Shown: positions 51,521-63,559, counted from the first letter of the stretch. The stretch is DNA of 64,000 nucleotides from Macrothele yani (GCA_039090855.1 CM077012.1:142820541-142884540); one strand, 5' to 3'. The notes: generated by a model not told the origin, from the sequence alone. Numbers and translations: made by a program.

Positions 51521-52330
51521 TTAAAGCAGATCTTCTAACCCAACTCTATTATTCAGAACAATTTTTCTTAATATTATTTTTATGAAAGTAGCTGGCATCT
51601 TGTTTTCTAGAAAACTGTTTAATAAGATTCTAATGTGGTTATTGAAATCCAAATTGCTGCTGCAGATTCTTGAAATTCTAAGTACCTGAGAAATTAGTAC
51701 AGTCTCAATTACTTTGGTTGAGATGTTATTGTTCCAGTGCAGATATTTTATTACTTTGAAAGGAAAATTAACTCTTTTATCAAAAAGGCTGATGGGTGGG
51801 TTACCTCTGTTAAGTTTAATGCTTAAGTCTAGGAAATCTAGTTCCTGATTACTTTGGTTGTTTTTACATAAGTTAAGAGAGCCAGGATAGATATTTGCAA
51901 AATCACTTTCTATAATTTCTGAATTATTTATACACAGCAAATCATCAATATATCTATAAGAGTATAAGTAGTTGTCTGAGCACGAGGAGCTATTCTTAAT
52001 GAACTTACATTTTTTTAAAGAACAGGAAGAGATTAGCCACACTTGTAGAGTGAGCGACGCCCATAGGTATTCCGTTTACTTGCTTATAGAGAGTATTATT
52101 ATATAAAATATGGTTATTGTTAATGCAACAATTGAGATAAGAGTTCCAAGCACCTACATTAACAAATTGGTTAAGCTTAAATTCTACATACAGCTCCTTA
52201 AAGATAGTGATGATATCTGAAAGAGGCGGATTAGTATATAGGTTCTTGAAATCATAACTATTAATATCTATGGGATTTATGTTGAGTATAGTGGAAATTA
52301 CTTCTGAATTATTATTGATTATCCAAAAGT
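51521..52330 (-). pseudogene. Naiad-like RT, left arm of PLE-E
   Basis: On the minus strand from 52330: DINSYDFKNLYTNPPLSDII (catalytic D), QVNGIPMGVAHSTSVANLFL, then after a frame change at 52040 the open 51521-52042 segment with YLYSYRYIDDLLCINN (YIDD), ELDFLDLSIKLNRG and LFDKRVNFPFKVIKYLHWNN. It aligns block by block with the RT at 48410-49506. The nuclease and fingers are missing. Confidence 0.85.
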
Positions 52331-52574
52331 CTCCAATAATTCAGAAGTATCGTAATATTTGCACATTTTCAAGGTATTAAAACATCAACAACGTGCGCAT
52401 ATTCACGTGCAATTAATGAATGATATATTATTAAAACAACTAATCACTTACTCAAAAGATCATGGTCACTTTATTCCTTTAACACTACTAGCACATCCAT
52501 CATCATCATGCAAATCCGCTGGCCTTCAAAGGTTGAAAAAATCCTTGCCGATGAGATTCATTCTTTTTGGGGAT

Positions 52575-52765
52575 GAAACATCGTATTTTTTTTTTTTTTT
52601 TTTTTTTGTTATTTACTGGACAAAAAATGCAGGTTTTGCTCTGCCATATGACACGTAACCATAGCTCGTCATCTCCATAAAAAGCTGTGGTTACATATCA
52701 TATGGCTGAGCAAAACCTGCGTTTTTTTGTCCAGTAAAAAAAAAAAAAAAAAAAAAAAGGAAAAT
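52575..52765. repeat. Centre of PLE-E palindrome with (T)n and (A)n tracts
   Basis: A ~22-nt T run and the mirrored ~22-nt A run flank CCAGTAAATAAC-like and GGTTTTGCTC blocks. The inner ~60 bp (CATATGACACGTAACCATAG ...) is an imperfect hairpin tip. Confidence 0.75.
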
Positions 52766-52984
52766 ACGATGTTTCATCCCCGAAAAGAATGAATCTCATC
52801 GGCAAGGATTTTCAACCTTTGAAGGCCAGCGTATTTTCATGATTATGATGGACGTGATAGAAGTGTTAAAGGAATAAAGTGACCATGATCTTTTGAGTAA
52901 GTGATTAGTTGTTTTAATAATATATCATTAATTCAGAAGCAATTTCCACTGTACTCAACATAAATCCCATAGATATTAATAGTT

Positions 52985-53720
52985 ATGATTTCGAGAACCT
53001 ATATATACTAATCTGCCTCTTTCAGATATCATCACTACCTTTAAAGAGCTGTATGTAGAATTTAAGCTTAACCAATTTGTTAATGTAGGTGCTTGGAACT
53101 CTTATCTCAATTGTTGCATTAACAATAACCATATTTTATATAATAATACTCTCTATAAGCAAGTAAACGGAATACCTATGGGAGTAGCTCACTCTACAAG
53201 TGTGGCTAATCTCTTCCTCTTCTTTAGGGAATGTAAGTTCATTAAGAATAGCTCCTCGTGCTCAGACAACTACTTATACACTTATAGATATATTGACAAT
53301 TAGCTTTTTATAAGTAATTCAGAAGTTATAGAAAGTGGTTTTGCAAATATCTATCCTAGCTCTCTTAACTTATGTAAAACCAACCAAAGTAATCAGGAAC
53401 TAGATTTCCTAGACTTAAGCATTAAACTTAACAGAGGTAACCTGTCCATCAGCCTTTTTGATAAAAAAGTAAATTTTCCTTTCAAAGTAATAAAATATCT
53501 GCACTGGAACAATGACATCTCAACCAAAGTAATTGAGAATGTACTAATTTCTCAGGTACTTAGAATTTCAAGAATCTGCAGCAGCATTTTGGATTTCAAT
53601 AACCACATTAGAATCTTATTAAACAGTTTTCTAGAAAACAAGATGTCAGCTACTTTCATAAAAAGAATATTAAAAAAATTGTTTTGAATAATAGAGTTGG
53701 GTTAGAAGATCTGCTTTAAT
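52985..53720 (+). pseudogene. Naiad-like RT, right arm of PLE-E
   Basis: Inverted counterpart of 51521-52330 with more damage. The catalytic block reads TATAGATATATTGACAATTA, giving Y-I-D-N followed by a stop where the left arm has YIDDLL, so the second catalytic Asp is lost. Further stops and one-base shifts follow. Confidence 0.82.
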
Positions 53721-55457
53721 TTCTGCACAGTTAATAAAATGATTCTGGCCAATGAAAGCCTTCATGAAAGTTGGTCTGGAGGATGCATATAAACTACAAA
53801 AAGGAACCTATGGACAGGACACAGTCCTATTAAAAATAAAAAATAAAATAAAGCAAAAAAAGCACACAAAAAAGTTTAAAATTTGACTAAAAAATAAAAT
53901 AAAAAATAAATAAAAAGTAAACTAGGCATTCTCTCACTAGAATAACTAACCTAAAAATGGTAAAACTTACATTTTAAAAAAATAGGTACTGGAAGTGCCT
54001 GTGGAAGTACACTAAGGTAATTAAATACATATAAAAGTTATTAGATAAACTACAAGTATATTTGATAATATTTTTCATGTATTCTGGAGAGTTTTTCTAC
54101 TCTATCTGGACAAACATGACTTCGTTCTTGGTTGTGTAATTCTCTTGGTAGAAATTTAACGGGCAGCGTCTTTTTCTGCGGAGAAAGCTTAGGAACCTCC
54201 CCCACCACCCCCTGCTTCTAAGGAAGCAGCAAGGAGGGTGGTCGGCCATATTTTTTGGGCTCTTTTGCAGGGGAAGTGCATAGTAGGTAAGCTCTTATCT
54301 TTGTTCTTTCTAGAATTATTTGTGAACTTTCAAAGCAAACATTTTCTATTTTTTCTCATTAGGCATTTGGTGCAAACAGTTTTACTAACTTTATGAGCTT
54401 TCTCTTTCACTTAATTTGGAAATTATGCGTGTTTTTGAGCACTTAGTTTGGGCAGTTAGTCGTTTTATTGTATTTGTTGTCAACGATGCTTTCTCATTGT
54501 TGGTAGGAACATAAAAACTACTTTATCATACACTTAAAGCACTCCTGGAATATTTTGCATATATTGCAACTATTTGTTAACTTCATATAATTTTTCCAAA
54601 TCATAATTTTAAATTTTTCTTATTATTTTTTTATTTCTTGTGATGTCCGTTTTTTGCGTAAGTTGAGGGTACAAAAATCCTGTTTACTCTCATGACTCAG
54701 TTGAAAATTTTTATTCTTTTGTTTTTTATTTTATGGCATTTTAGGTAAAGCTTTTTTTCACCACAAAGAATAAGATTTTGTAGTACTTTTAGTACTGTTG
54801 TTAAAGTTTAGATTCTCTCTCAGGCAGCTTGGTTGCTCAGCAACGTGTTTTAACTGAATATTTCTGATGATTTGTTCAGACCCTCTCACAACTTGTGATT
54901 TTGTAATCATTTTTCAGTTTTTTGTGGCAGATGGCGAATGTGGGTTATGCAAGGAAAGTTATAGATGTATTGCAAAAACTTTAACTAAATTATTCTTCAT
55001 GCAGCTCTGAGGAGATTATGCTAATTAAAAATTTGGTGGGCTTTAAACTTGCATCTATGGCTTTGCAGAAACCCATTTCCAACTAGGTCTTTGTGGAAGT
55101 GAAAAAATGCAGAGTTTTGCTGGTCCTTGAAAAAGCCAAGGCTCGGCATTCTCGACACTTTCTACATTCAGGTTTGCTAATACTTTTTCTTTTTTTACTC
55201 ATGCCTGTTGGGCTTTGAAGTTTTCTATGTTGTTTTAGTACTTGTTAAATAATTTTTTATTACTGTATCTACTTAGTAGTTTGTGAGTTCTGAATATTCA
55301 TAGCAGCTGCGTTGCGCGTCATGATCTTCAGATTGTTTTTTAAGCAAATTTAGTTTTAAATTCTTAGGTAAAAAATATGTTTTTTAATGCAAATTTAGTT
55401 TTAAATTTTTAGGTAAAAAGTTTGTCTTTGACTCTGCTCCTATATATATATATATAT

Positions 55458-57600
55458 TCGTCATAGAAGACTGCAGCGTGCTAAACAAGTTCAACACAGG
55501 TAGTGACCATAGATTGGCGAGATGTAAGATGCACCTCAACACTAAACTCGAACGTGGCAAGCTCATAAGACAAACAAAATGTATTGACATAACCAACCTT
55601 AAAAAACACCATAATACCTTCAAGTTGGAACTGAAGAACAGATTCTCTGTTTTAGAAGGCCTAACATTGGAAGAAGTGGATATTTCTGAAGTTAACAGAA
55701 AAGTAACGAAAGCTCTTATGGAAACAGCAACAAAATTAGCTGGGTCTAAGAACAAATTGCATGTGAACAAATTATCAGGAAAAACCAAAATGTTGATGCA
55801 AAAAAGAAGAGAGATGAGGACAACTAAAGAAGATGTGACTTCCAAAGTGGAATATATAGAGCTATGCAAGACAGTACGAAAAAGTATCACTGAAGACGTA
55901 AGGAAATTCAACTGTGAACTAGTGAGAAAAGCAATTGAAAACAACCAAAGCTCAAAGATAGCAAAGGGACATCTCAGTAAGGGAAGAAAACAGATTATGG
56001 CACTGAGAAAAGAAGATGGTTCTGTAACAAGAAATAGAGGCGAAATTTTGACAAGAGTGATAGATTTCTACTCCAAATTATATGAAAGGAATGATACATG
56101 TACTCCAGACATCATGAAAGGTACCCGTACCAGAGTTCTTCCAGTCCTCCCAGCAGAAGTTGCACATGCAATCAAGAACATGAAGTGGGGAAAAGCTCCA
56201 GGAGAAGATGGAATTACTGTAGACATCATACAAGAAGCAAGTGGAGAAATCAAAACAGTACTCGCCCAAATTTTCACTCGATGCCTTAATGAAGGGAAGA
56301 TTCCTGAGGATTGGAACAACGCTACAATGATCCTGCTACGTAAAAAAGGTGACATTGAGGATCTCAGGAACTACAGACCTATCAGCCTCCTATCAGTGGT
56401 TTATAAAATCTTCACTTAAGTTCTTTCACACCGCTTGAAGGTAACACTGGACATGGCTCAACCGAGAGAACAAGCTGGATTCAGGAGTGGCTACAGCACA
56501 ATAGATCATATCCACGTATTGAGAGAACTAATTGAAAGAGCAAGGGAATATGAACTTCCATTGTGCATGGCTTTTATCGATTATGAAAAAGCCTTTGATT
56601 CGGTGAAACCATCAGCAGTTACAATGGCTCTGAAATCCTGCGGTATTGAAGATGCATACATTAATATTATTAATAACATCTATGAAAATGCAAGTGCAAA
56701 GATTCGGCTTTTTGAAAATACAACACACATAAAAATTGGAAAGGGAGTGAGACAAGGTGACACCATATCTCCGAAGCTCTTTAATGCCACATTGGAAAAT
56801 ATCTTTCAATCACTGAACTGGGAAAACAAAGGAATAAAGATTAATGGAGATTATCTAATCCACCTTCGTTTTGTTGATGACGTAGTCATTTTTGCAACTA
56901 CCCCAACAGAGCTGCATCCAGGAACTTGCTGACAATAGTAAAGAAGTGGGATTAAAAATGAACTTTCAGAAGACAAAAGTGATGTTCATTGCTTTTACAA
57001 AAAATGAAGATTTATCGATTGATGGCGAAAAGCTGGAGATAACAGACACGTACGTTTATCTTGGACAACAGATATCAAGTGCGGGTCACATTGATGAAGA
57101 AATTAATCGGCGTACAAAACTTGCCTGGAGAGCTTTTGGAAGAAACAGCATAATTTTCAAGATCAATATGCCATTATGTCTTAAAAGAAAAGTGTTTGAT
57201 CAATGCATCCTTCCAGTGCTTACGTATGGTGCAGAGACGTGGACCTTAACTAAAAGAGACATACAAAGGCTACAGACAACTCAAAGTAGCATGGAGAGGT
57301 GCATGCTTGGTGTAACCAGGAGAGATAAGAAAAGGAACTCGTGGATCCGAAAAATGACAAGAGTGGAAGACATCATGATCAGAGTTAAATCCCTGAAATG
57401 GCAATGGGCTGGACATACTGCCAGAAGGACAGACCATCAATGGACAGCCAAAATTTTAGATTGGATTCCAAGGGACAGGAAAAGACCTGGAAGAAGGCCA
57501 CATAGGAGATGGGTGGATGAAATTCGAAAGTATGCAGGAGTGACATGGAGGAGGCCTTCGTCCAGCAGTGGATTGATAATGGTTGACAATGATGATGATA
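55458..57600 (+). mobile_element. RTE-type LINE copy e
   Basis: Starts after (TA)n inside the end of the endonuclease (CTGCAGCGTGCTAAACAAG, giving SVLNKFNTGSDHRLARC) and ends at GACAATGATGATG then (TA)n. It shares two disabling changes with copy f: a stop (TAA) right after YKIFT and an 8-bp deletion that turns SELQSMIQE into TELHPGTC plus stop. It also has a deletion near its 3' end that removes the LAQDRP...GET segment. Confidence 0.9.
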
Positions 57601-57614
57601 TATATATATATTAA
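55478..57614 (+). pseudogene. RTE endonuclease end, linker and RT of copy e
   Basis: Three open segments: 55478-56419 (endonuclease end, linker, GKAPGEDGITVDII, NYRPISLLSVVYKIFT then stop), 56435-56932 (EQAGFRSGYSTIDHI, AFIDYEKAFDSV, GVRQGDTISPKLFNATLE, RFVDDVVIFA with V for A in the FADD box) and 56892-57614 (thumb and C-terminal domain). One stop and one 8-bp deletion separate them. Confidence 0.88.
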
Positions 57615-57615
57615 A

Positions 57616-59073
57616 ATTTCGGCTGTCCACCGATGGTCTGTCCTTCTGGCAGTATGTCCAGTCCATTGCCATTTCAGGGATTTAACTCTGATCATGATGT
57701 CTTCCACTCTTGTCATTTTTCTGATCCACGAGTTCCTCTTCTTATCTCTCCAGGTTACACCAAGCATGCACCTCTCCATGCTTCTTTGAGTTGTCTGCAG
57801 CCTTTGTATGTCTCTTTTAGTTAAGGTCCACGTCTCTGCACCATACGTAAGCACTGGAAGGATGCATTGATCAAACACTTTTCTTTTAAGACATAATGGC
57901 ATATTGATCTTGAAAATTATGCTGTTTCTACCAAAAGCTCTCCAGGCAAGTTTTGTATGCCGATAAATTTCTTCATCAATGTGACCCTCACTTGATATCT
58001 GTTGTCCAAGATAAACGTACGTGTCTGTTATCTCCAGCTTTTCGCCATCAATCGATAAATCTTCATTTTTTGTAAAAGCAATGAACATCACTTTTGTCTT
58101 CTGAAAGTTCATTTTTAATCCCACTTCTTTACTATTGTCAGCAAGTTCCTGGATGCAGCTCTGTTGGGGTAGTTGCAAAAATGACTACGTCATCAACAAA
58201 ACAAAGGTGGGTTAGATAATCTCCATTAATCTTTATTCCTTTGTTTTCCCAGTTCAGTGATTGAAAGATATCTTCCAATGTGGCATTAAAGAGCTTCGGA
58301 GATATGGTGTCACCTTGTCTCACTCCCTTTCCAATTTTTATATGTGTTGTATTTTCAAAAAGCCGAATCTTTGCACTTGCATTTTCATAGATGTTATTAA
58401 AAATATTAATGTATGCATCTTCAATACCGCAGGATTTCAGAGCCATTGTAACTGCTGATGGTTTCACCGAATCAAAGGCTTTTTCATAATCGATAAAAGC
58501 CATGCACAATGGAAGTTCATATTCCCTTGCTCTTTCAATTAGTTCTCTCAATACGTGGATATGATCTATTGTGCTGTAGCCACTCCTGAATCCAGCTTGT
58601 TCTCTCGGTTAAGCCATGTCCAGTGTTACCTTCAAGCGGTGTGAAAGAACTTAAGTGAAGATTTTATAAACCACTGATAGGAGGCTGATAGGTCTGTAGT
58701 TCCTGAGATCCTCAATGTCACCTTTTTTACGTAGCAGGATCATTGTAGCGTTGTTCCAATCCTCAGGAATCTTCCCTTCATTAAGGCATCGAGTGAAAAT
58801 TTGGGCGAGTACTGTTTTGATTTCTCCACTTGCTTCTTGTATGATGTCTACAGTAATTCCATCTTCTCCTGGAGCTTTTCCCCGCTTCATGTTCTTGATT
58901 GCATGTGCAACTTCTGCTGGGAGGACTGGAAGAACTCTGGTACGGGTACTTTTCATGATGTCTGGAGTACATGTATCATTCCTTTTATATAATTTGGAGT
59001 AGAAATCTCTCACTCTTGTCAAAATTTCGCCTCTATTTCTTGTTACAGAACCATCTTCTTTTCTCAGTGCCAT
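57616..59073 (-). pseudogene. RTE RT of copy f
   Basis: Segments 59073-58651 (GKAPGEDGITVDII to YKIFT stop), 58551-58138 (AFIDYEKAFDSV, GVRQGDTISPKLFNATLE, CFVDDVVIFA) and 58178-57616 correspond exactly to those of copy e, with the same stop and deletion. Private differences are few (for example EIYRHTKLAW against EINRRTKLAW). Confidence 0.88.
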
Positions 59074-59243
59074 AATCTGTTTTCTTCCCTTACTGAGATG
59101 TCCCTTTGGCTATCTTTGAGCTTTGGTTGTCTTCAATTGCTTTTCTCACTAGTTCACAGTTGAATTTCCTTACGTCTTCAGTGATACTTTTTCGTACTGT
59201 CTTGCATAGCTCTATATATTCCACTTTGGAAGTCACATCTTCT

Positions 59244-60263
59244 TTAGTTGTCCTCATCTCTCTTCTTTTGCATCAACATTTTGGTTTTTCCTGATAATTT
59301 GTTCACATGCAATTTGTTCTTAGACCCAGCTAATTTTGTTGCTGTTTCCATAAGAGCTTTAGTTACTTTTCTGTTAACTTCAGAAATATCCACTTCTTCC
59401 AATGTTAGGCCTTCTAAAACAGAGAATCTGTTCTTCAGTCCCAACTTGAAGGTATTATGGTGTTTTTTAAGGTTGGTTATGTCAATACATTTTGTTTGTC
59501 TTATGAGCTTGCCACGTTCGAGTTTAGTGTTGAGCTGCATCTTACATCTCACCAATCTATGGTCACTACCTGTGTTGAACTTGTTTAGCACACTGCAGTC
59601 TTGGATGACAAATTTTTTGTTACACATAATACAATCAATTTCACTTGTTGTCCCATTTGGATGTCTCCATGTCCATTTCCTGTGTGACTTTTTCTTGAAA
59701 AAGGAGTTCAAGATGAAAAACCCTTCTGCCTCTGCAAACTCAATGAGAGTATTTCCACGCTGGTTTCTGTTGCCGTGACTGAATTTACCTACTGCAGTTT
59801 CATTCTGTTGCTGCTGCCCTATTTTTGCATTGAAATCTCCCATAATTATCTGCAAGTGCTGCTTACCTTTATTATTTAGATGACGAATTTCCTCATAAAA
59901 TTCTTCAATTTCTTCCTCAGGATGACTTGTGGTTGGCGCATATGTTTGAATAATCTGAGCCTGGTATCTTCTCGAGAGTTGGATAACGAGTCGTGCAGCT
60001 CTGTCAGAGGAACTTTCAACTTCTACAACTTTATCCTTCAGTTTCTTGTTTATTATAAATCCAACACCACTAGTTCTGCCAGTATCTGTCCCACGATAGT
60101 AGAAGAGATGTCCACTTTTCATTTCAATGAGATATCCTCCTTTTCTCCTTACCTCACTTAGCCCGACGATGTCCCACTTGATCCTTAGTAGTTCCTCTTC
60201 CAATTCAAGAAACCTTGAATCAGGAGATAAGAAGTGTCCATTATACGTAGCCAAGGTCAGCAT
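59244..60263 (-). CDS. RTE endonuclease (copy f), open through the domain
   Basis: This 339-codon frame starts MLTLATYNGHFLSPDSRF. APE-type catalytic blocks appear in order: TYN, DIVGLSEVRRKGG (E), SGVGFIINKKL, IIQTYAPTTSHPEEEIEEFY, LQIIMGDFNAKIGQ (D, N), SEIDCIMCNK and NTGSDHRLVRCKM (D, H). It then enters the linker and runs out at KKRDEDN because of a one-base indel relative to copy e. As a domain it looks catalytically complete. Similar proteins in animal genomes are often labelled 'craniofacial development protein 2-like', which are RTE endonucleases. Confidence 0.9.
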   Translation of the reverse strand: MLTLATYNGHFLSPDSRFLELEEELLRIKWDIVGLSEVRRKGGYLIEMKSGHLFYYRGTDTGRTSGVGFIINKKLKDKVVEVESSSDRAARLVIQLSRRYQAQIIQTYAPTTSHPEEEIEEFYEEIRHLNNKGKQHLQIIMGDFNAKIGQQQQNETAVGKFSHGNRNQRGNTLIEFAEAEGFFILNSFFKKKSHRKWTWRHPNGTTSEIDCIMCNKKFVIQDCSVLNKFNTGSDHRLVRCKMQLNTKLERGKLIRQTKCIDITNLKKHHNTFKLGLKNRFSVLEGLTLEEVDISEVNRKVTKALMETATKLAGSKNKLHVNKLSGKTKMLMQKKRDEDN

Positions 60264-60609
60264 CAGATGGCAGCCTAGTCCGGTTCTCCGGGGATTCTTA
60301 GCACCCTCTGCCTTTATGTCGCACTGGCCGCTGCCTTGGCCAGGTATATTTCAGCTGCCGGAAACTGAGGGCCAAGATTTAAGTTGTGAAGTCATTTTGG
60401 AGGGGTTTGGCCATAACTCACCACGCTGGCCAAGCGGGTTGGTGAGTGTGGGATAGCATTTCCTCTAATCCCGATGGTATAGTTATACCGCTATTGGCGG
60501 TCGTCAGAGCCCCTTTAGTGGGAACAGGATGCACCACGAGAAGGCGGAGTTGATATTTGTCAAGGAGAGGCTGTGATGTTACGCATCACCTGACCTTACA
60601 TCCCTATAT

Positions 60610-61185
60610 ATATATATATAGCTCTGTGTATCTTTTTTCAGTGCTATGATGATCACTGCTCTCATAATCATTCAACCCTCATCCCACCTCCTGAAGTTTT
60701 CTGTGACACTATAAGAAAAATAATCTGGTAACATCTATTTTATATCCAGCTGAATGGGTCCAGTACTAATTGCTTAGGCAACTCATTCCTGCTTCCTGCG
60801 ACATCAAAAGTTCAAAGTTCCTTACCTCATTATATGTTCCTTGAATATTACAATCTTTAACTATCAAGATCGATGGCTAATAATAAACTAATTTCAAACA
60901 ATGCTAGACTTTAAAATAAGGAACCAAAATCAATCATGGTATTATCTACAGTAGATTTCACTTTTAGTGATCAGCATCCCAATAGATAGAAAAAAGCCAA
61001 AAAAAACTTGTCATTATACCATCAAGCAAAAAGATGGGGGGGATATGTACCTGTGAAACTAGAATCCATTTAGGTACAGCTGCAAGAACGAATACTAGGT
61101 AGCAAATGGTACTTGTTCCAACTGAAGAAACAGTACATCTCCAATAACAGTGTCCCATGGACCACAGCAATCAAGCCTAAGAAAT
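60610..61185. other. No recognisable gene between RTE copy f and Tc1-E
   Basis: Ordinary AT-rich sequence without motif or repeat ends. Confidence 0.4.
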
Positions 61186-61188
61186 ATA

Positions 61189-62403
61189 CGGTCAAGTCAC
61201 ATTATTGTGACTACCTCCTACTTTTGACGTCAATAGCACATAGCCAATTAAAGAAGGCACGTGTCGTGAGCTGGCTTGGAGGGTATATAAGGTGTGCTAT
61301 AAGCATTCTGAAAACATATCACTCATTGCTGTCATGGATAAAAGAAGCGATTTATCAGATTTGCAAAAAGGGATGATTAACGGCTTTCGGGCCAAGGGTG
61401 GCAGTATTTCTAAAACAACATAGTTTGTGAACTGTTCGCGTGCTGCTGTGGTTAAAGTGTATCGTGATTGGAGAAATGGCACCATTGGGAATAAACGATG
61501 TGGAAACTATGGAGCACCACGTGCCATTGATGTGAGAGGTGAACGTCGACTGTGAAGATGCGTGAGGGCCAATTGACACGCTACAGTAGAGCAATTCACT
61601 GGCTGAATGAACCAGGGGGCTACCGGAAGTGTGTCTAAAATGACAGTTCACTAGCAAACCCTTCTGCGTATGGGGCTCCAATGCAGATGGATGGTCACTA
61701 CACCTATGCTAACGAAGGTGCATCAGCAGAAAGGCTTACATTTGCACGGCAGTATCAGAATTGGACCTCCGCTGATTGGCAAAGGATTGCCTTCTCCAAT
61801 GAGTCACGTTTTCTGCTTCATCAAACAGATGGATGTTGGCGTATAAGGCGAGAAACATCGGAGTACAAACACTCTTCAACCATTGCTGGAAAAACACAAG
61901 CTAGTGGGGCAGCGTTATGGTCTGGGGAATGTTTTTGTGGCATTCCCTGGGTCCACTCATACCTGTGGAAGGCACTATGGACCGAATTCATTATGAATCC
62001 ATCCTTACATATCACATACTCCCATACATGCTGATTGTCTTTCCTGGGGCGGATGGATCTTACAGCACGACAGTGCGACGTGTCACACAGCTAGAAATGT
62101 CTGAGAGTGGTTGGAAGAGCATGATGAAGACTTCATAGTACTCCCCTGGCCCCCTAATTCCCCAGAGTTAAACCCAATTGAGCATCTGTGGGACCACCTG
62201 GTTTGTGCTGTACGCTCTATGAATCCTCCACTACACACTTTCCAACAGCTGTCAGATGAACTGCAGTCAGCATGGCTCCACATACCTGTGAACACCTACT
62301 AGCACCTTATTGAGTCAATCCCAGCCCGTCCACCTGCTGTCCGTGCTGCACACAGTGGTTACTCTGGATATTAGCTGGTGGTCACAATAACGTGACTTGA
62401 CTG
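61189..62403 (+). mobile_element. Tc1-E transposon, decayed
   Basis: Left end CGGTCAAGTCACATTATTGTG and right end, reverse-complemented, CAGTCAAGTCACGTTATTGTG, about 26 matching bases with three differences; TA precedes the left end, while the right flank reads TGTA. The length of ~1.2 kb is full for the family. Confidence 0.85.
61333..62375 (+). pseudogene. Tc1-E transposase, many stops
   Basis: MDKRSDLSDLQKGMINGFRA opens the HTH region, with a stop after SKTT (61421). NCSRAAVVKVYRDWRNG is the second helix pair. The middle part is in other frames (CHTARN, the second catalytic block as DSATCHTARN near 62075). The C-terminus reads LPWPPNSPELNPIEHLWDHL with the catalytic E, then ends after HIPVNTY. 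At least six disabling changes. Confidence 0.85.
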
Positions 62404-62689
62404 TGTAGAAAGTAGGAAGGATAATATGATCCATAGTCACCAGTAAAGTCTATGAGGTATTTATTACTTGAACAATCATAATCATTCCTGAAAAGAAACT
62501 AATTTTATTTGGCTATTTCTAATTCTTTAAATTCCTTAGTTTGAGAATTCCTTTTTTCTGAGGTTTTACTAGAAAAGAAAAGCTTAATACTTAAAAAAAT
62601 TTTTCAGATAACTCATTACCATCCTCATGAATATTAAAAAGAATTCTTTTCCATTTTGGTTGTTTGGTTGCAGTTAGCTTCTACTAAGC

Positions 62690-63010
62690 TGCACCAAATG
62701 CCTAGTAGATAATTCTCCACAAAGCCATTGATGACTGCGTGTTAGTTCTCTCTATTTCTAGTCTTTCTTTACATTTCCTTTTAAATAGGTTATTCTGAAG
62801 GCTGATGATTTTCAGAGTATCCCAGTTCATAAGGTAACCAGTTTCCTTAACATGTTTGTCAAGTCTAGTTTTATTTTAACAGTTTCTCATTGCAGCTTTG
62901 TGTTTTGCTATGTCAGCCTCCAGCCTCTGACCTGTCTCTAATAAAAGGAAACCCAGAGTCACATTTTACTTAATATATTACTTCATGCATTTGCAAGATA
63001 TTTTCTGTTG
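62690..63010 (-). pseudogene. PLE-F GIY-YIG nuclease fragment
   Basis: Minus-strand frames give NKTRLDKHVKETGYLMNWDT, LKIISLQNNLFKRKCKERLE and IERTNTQSSMALWRII, the C-terminal half of a GIY-YIG domain of the type fused to RTs. The GIY/YIG strands are only faintly visible beyond 62930. No RT is left. Confidence 0.6.
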
Positions 63011-63275
63011 CTTCTATTATCTTGGGGAAGAAATGTTTGATTTCTCCCAAAGTAATAGAAACAGTAGAAGAAATGTTTGATTTTCCTCAAGGTAATCTAA
63101 CAGGCAGAAAATATCTTGCAAATGTAAGGAGTAGTATATTAAGTAAAGTGTGATTGTAGGCTTTCTTACATAGCAGAGACAAGCCAGAGGCGGGAGTCTG
63201 GTATAGTAGAACACAAAGCCGCAATAATGAACTGTTTAAATAAAACTGGACTAGACAGACCTGTTCAGGAAACTG
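62843..63275. repeat. Inverted repeat within PLE-F
   Basis: Arms of ~165 bp (62843-63010 and 63108-63275) are inverted copies with about 80-85% identity (CCAGTTTCCTTAACATG ... against ...TTCAGGAAACTGG). The spacer holds GAAGAAATGTTTGATTT twice. PLE-F therefore shows the same inverted arrangement as the other PLEs. Confidence 0.7.
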
Positions 63276-63559
63276 GTCATGACATGTACTGATATACTCT
63301 AAAAATCATTAGCATTCAGAATAACCTATTAAAAAGAAAAATTAAAGAAGGACCTAAAATAGAGGAGAAAAAGTCAATAGTCAATGATATCATGGGAAGT
63401 TCTTTACCAGGCATCTGGTGAATCTTAGTAAGAGTTAACTGTAACCAAACCAACCATAAGTGAAGTGAATTCTTTTGAATAAGCCTGATGAAGATGATGA
63501 GTATCCCCAAAAATTTGCTGAATGTTAAACTATTTTTCTTGTAAAACCCCACAAAAAGA

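Larger units (their letters stand above)
49948..55283. mobile_element. PLE-E: ~5.3-kb palindrome of a 5'-truncated Naiad-like PLE
   Basis: Left arm 49948 to about 52660 is repeated in inverted orientation to 55283; the centre is near 52670. Both outer ends read CTACTAAGTA...ACAGTAATAAAAAA or its complement. Arms differ by scattered substitutions and small indels. One ~90-bp block (about 52335-52420) is only in the left arm. Each arm contains the RT C-terminal half. The left end abuts the (TA)n that closes the Naiad-like element. Confidence 0.9.
57612..60605 (-). mobile_element. RTE-type LINE copy f with 5' leader, 3' end missing
   Basis: Minus strand: GC-rich 5' leader (about 60605-60264, between (TA)n and the first ATG), endonuclease, linker, RT; it breaks off in the C-terminal domain at 57616, where (TA)n begins. 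About 2 kb (59605-57616) is an inverted near-copy of copy e. Sharing of the stop and the 8-bp deletion shows e and f are duplicates of one damaged copy, not separate insertions. Confidence 0.9.

Noticed and set aside
36049..60605. Palindromes as assembly or library foldback artefacts
   Set aside because: Arms of the RTE and PLE-E palindromes differ by many substitutions and indels, some functionally telling (YIDD lost in one arm). An artefact would give identical arms. PLE-D arms are nearly identical, so there the question stays partly open.
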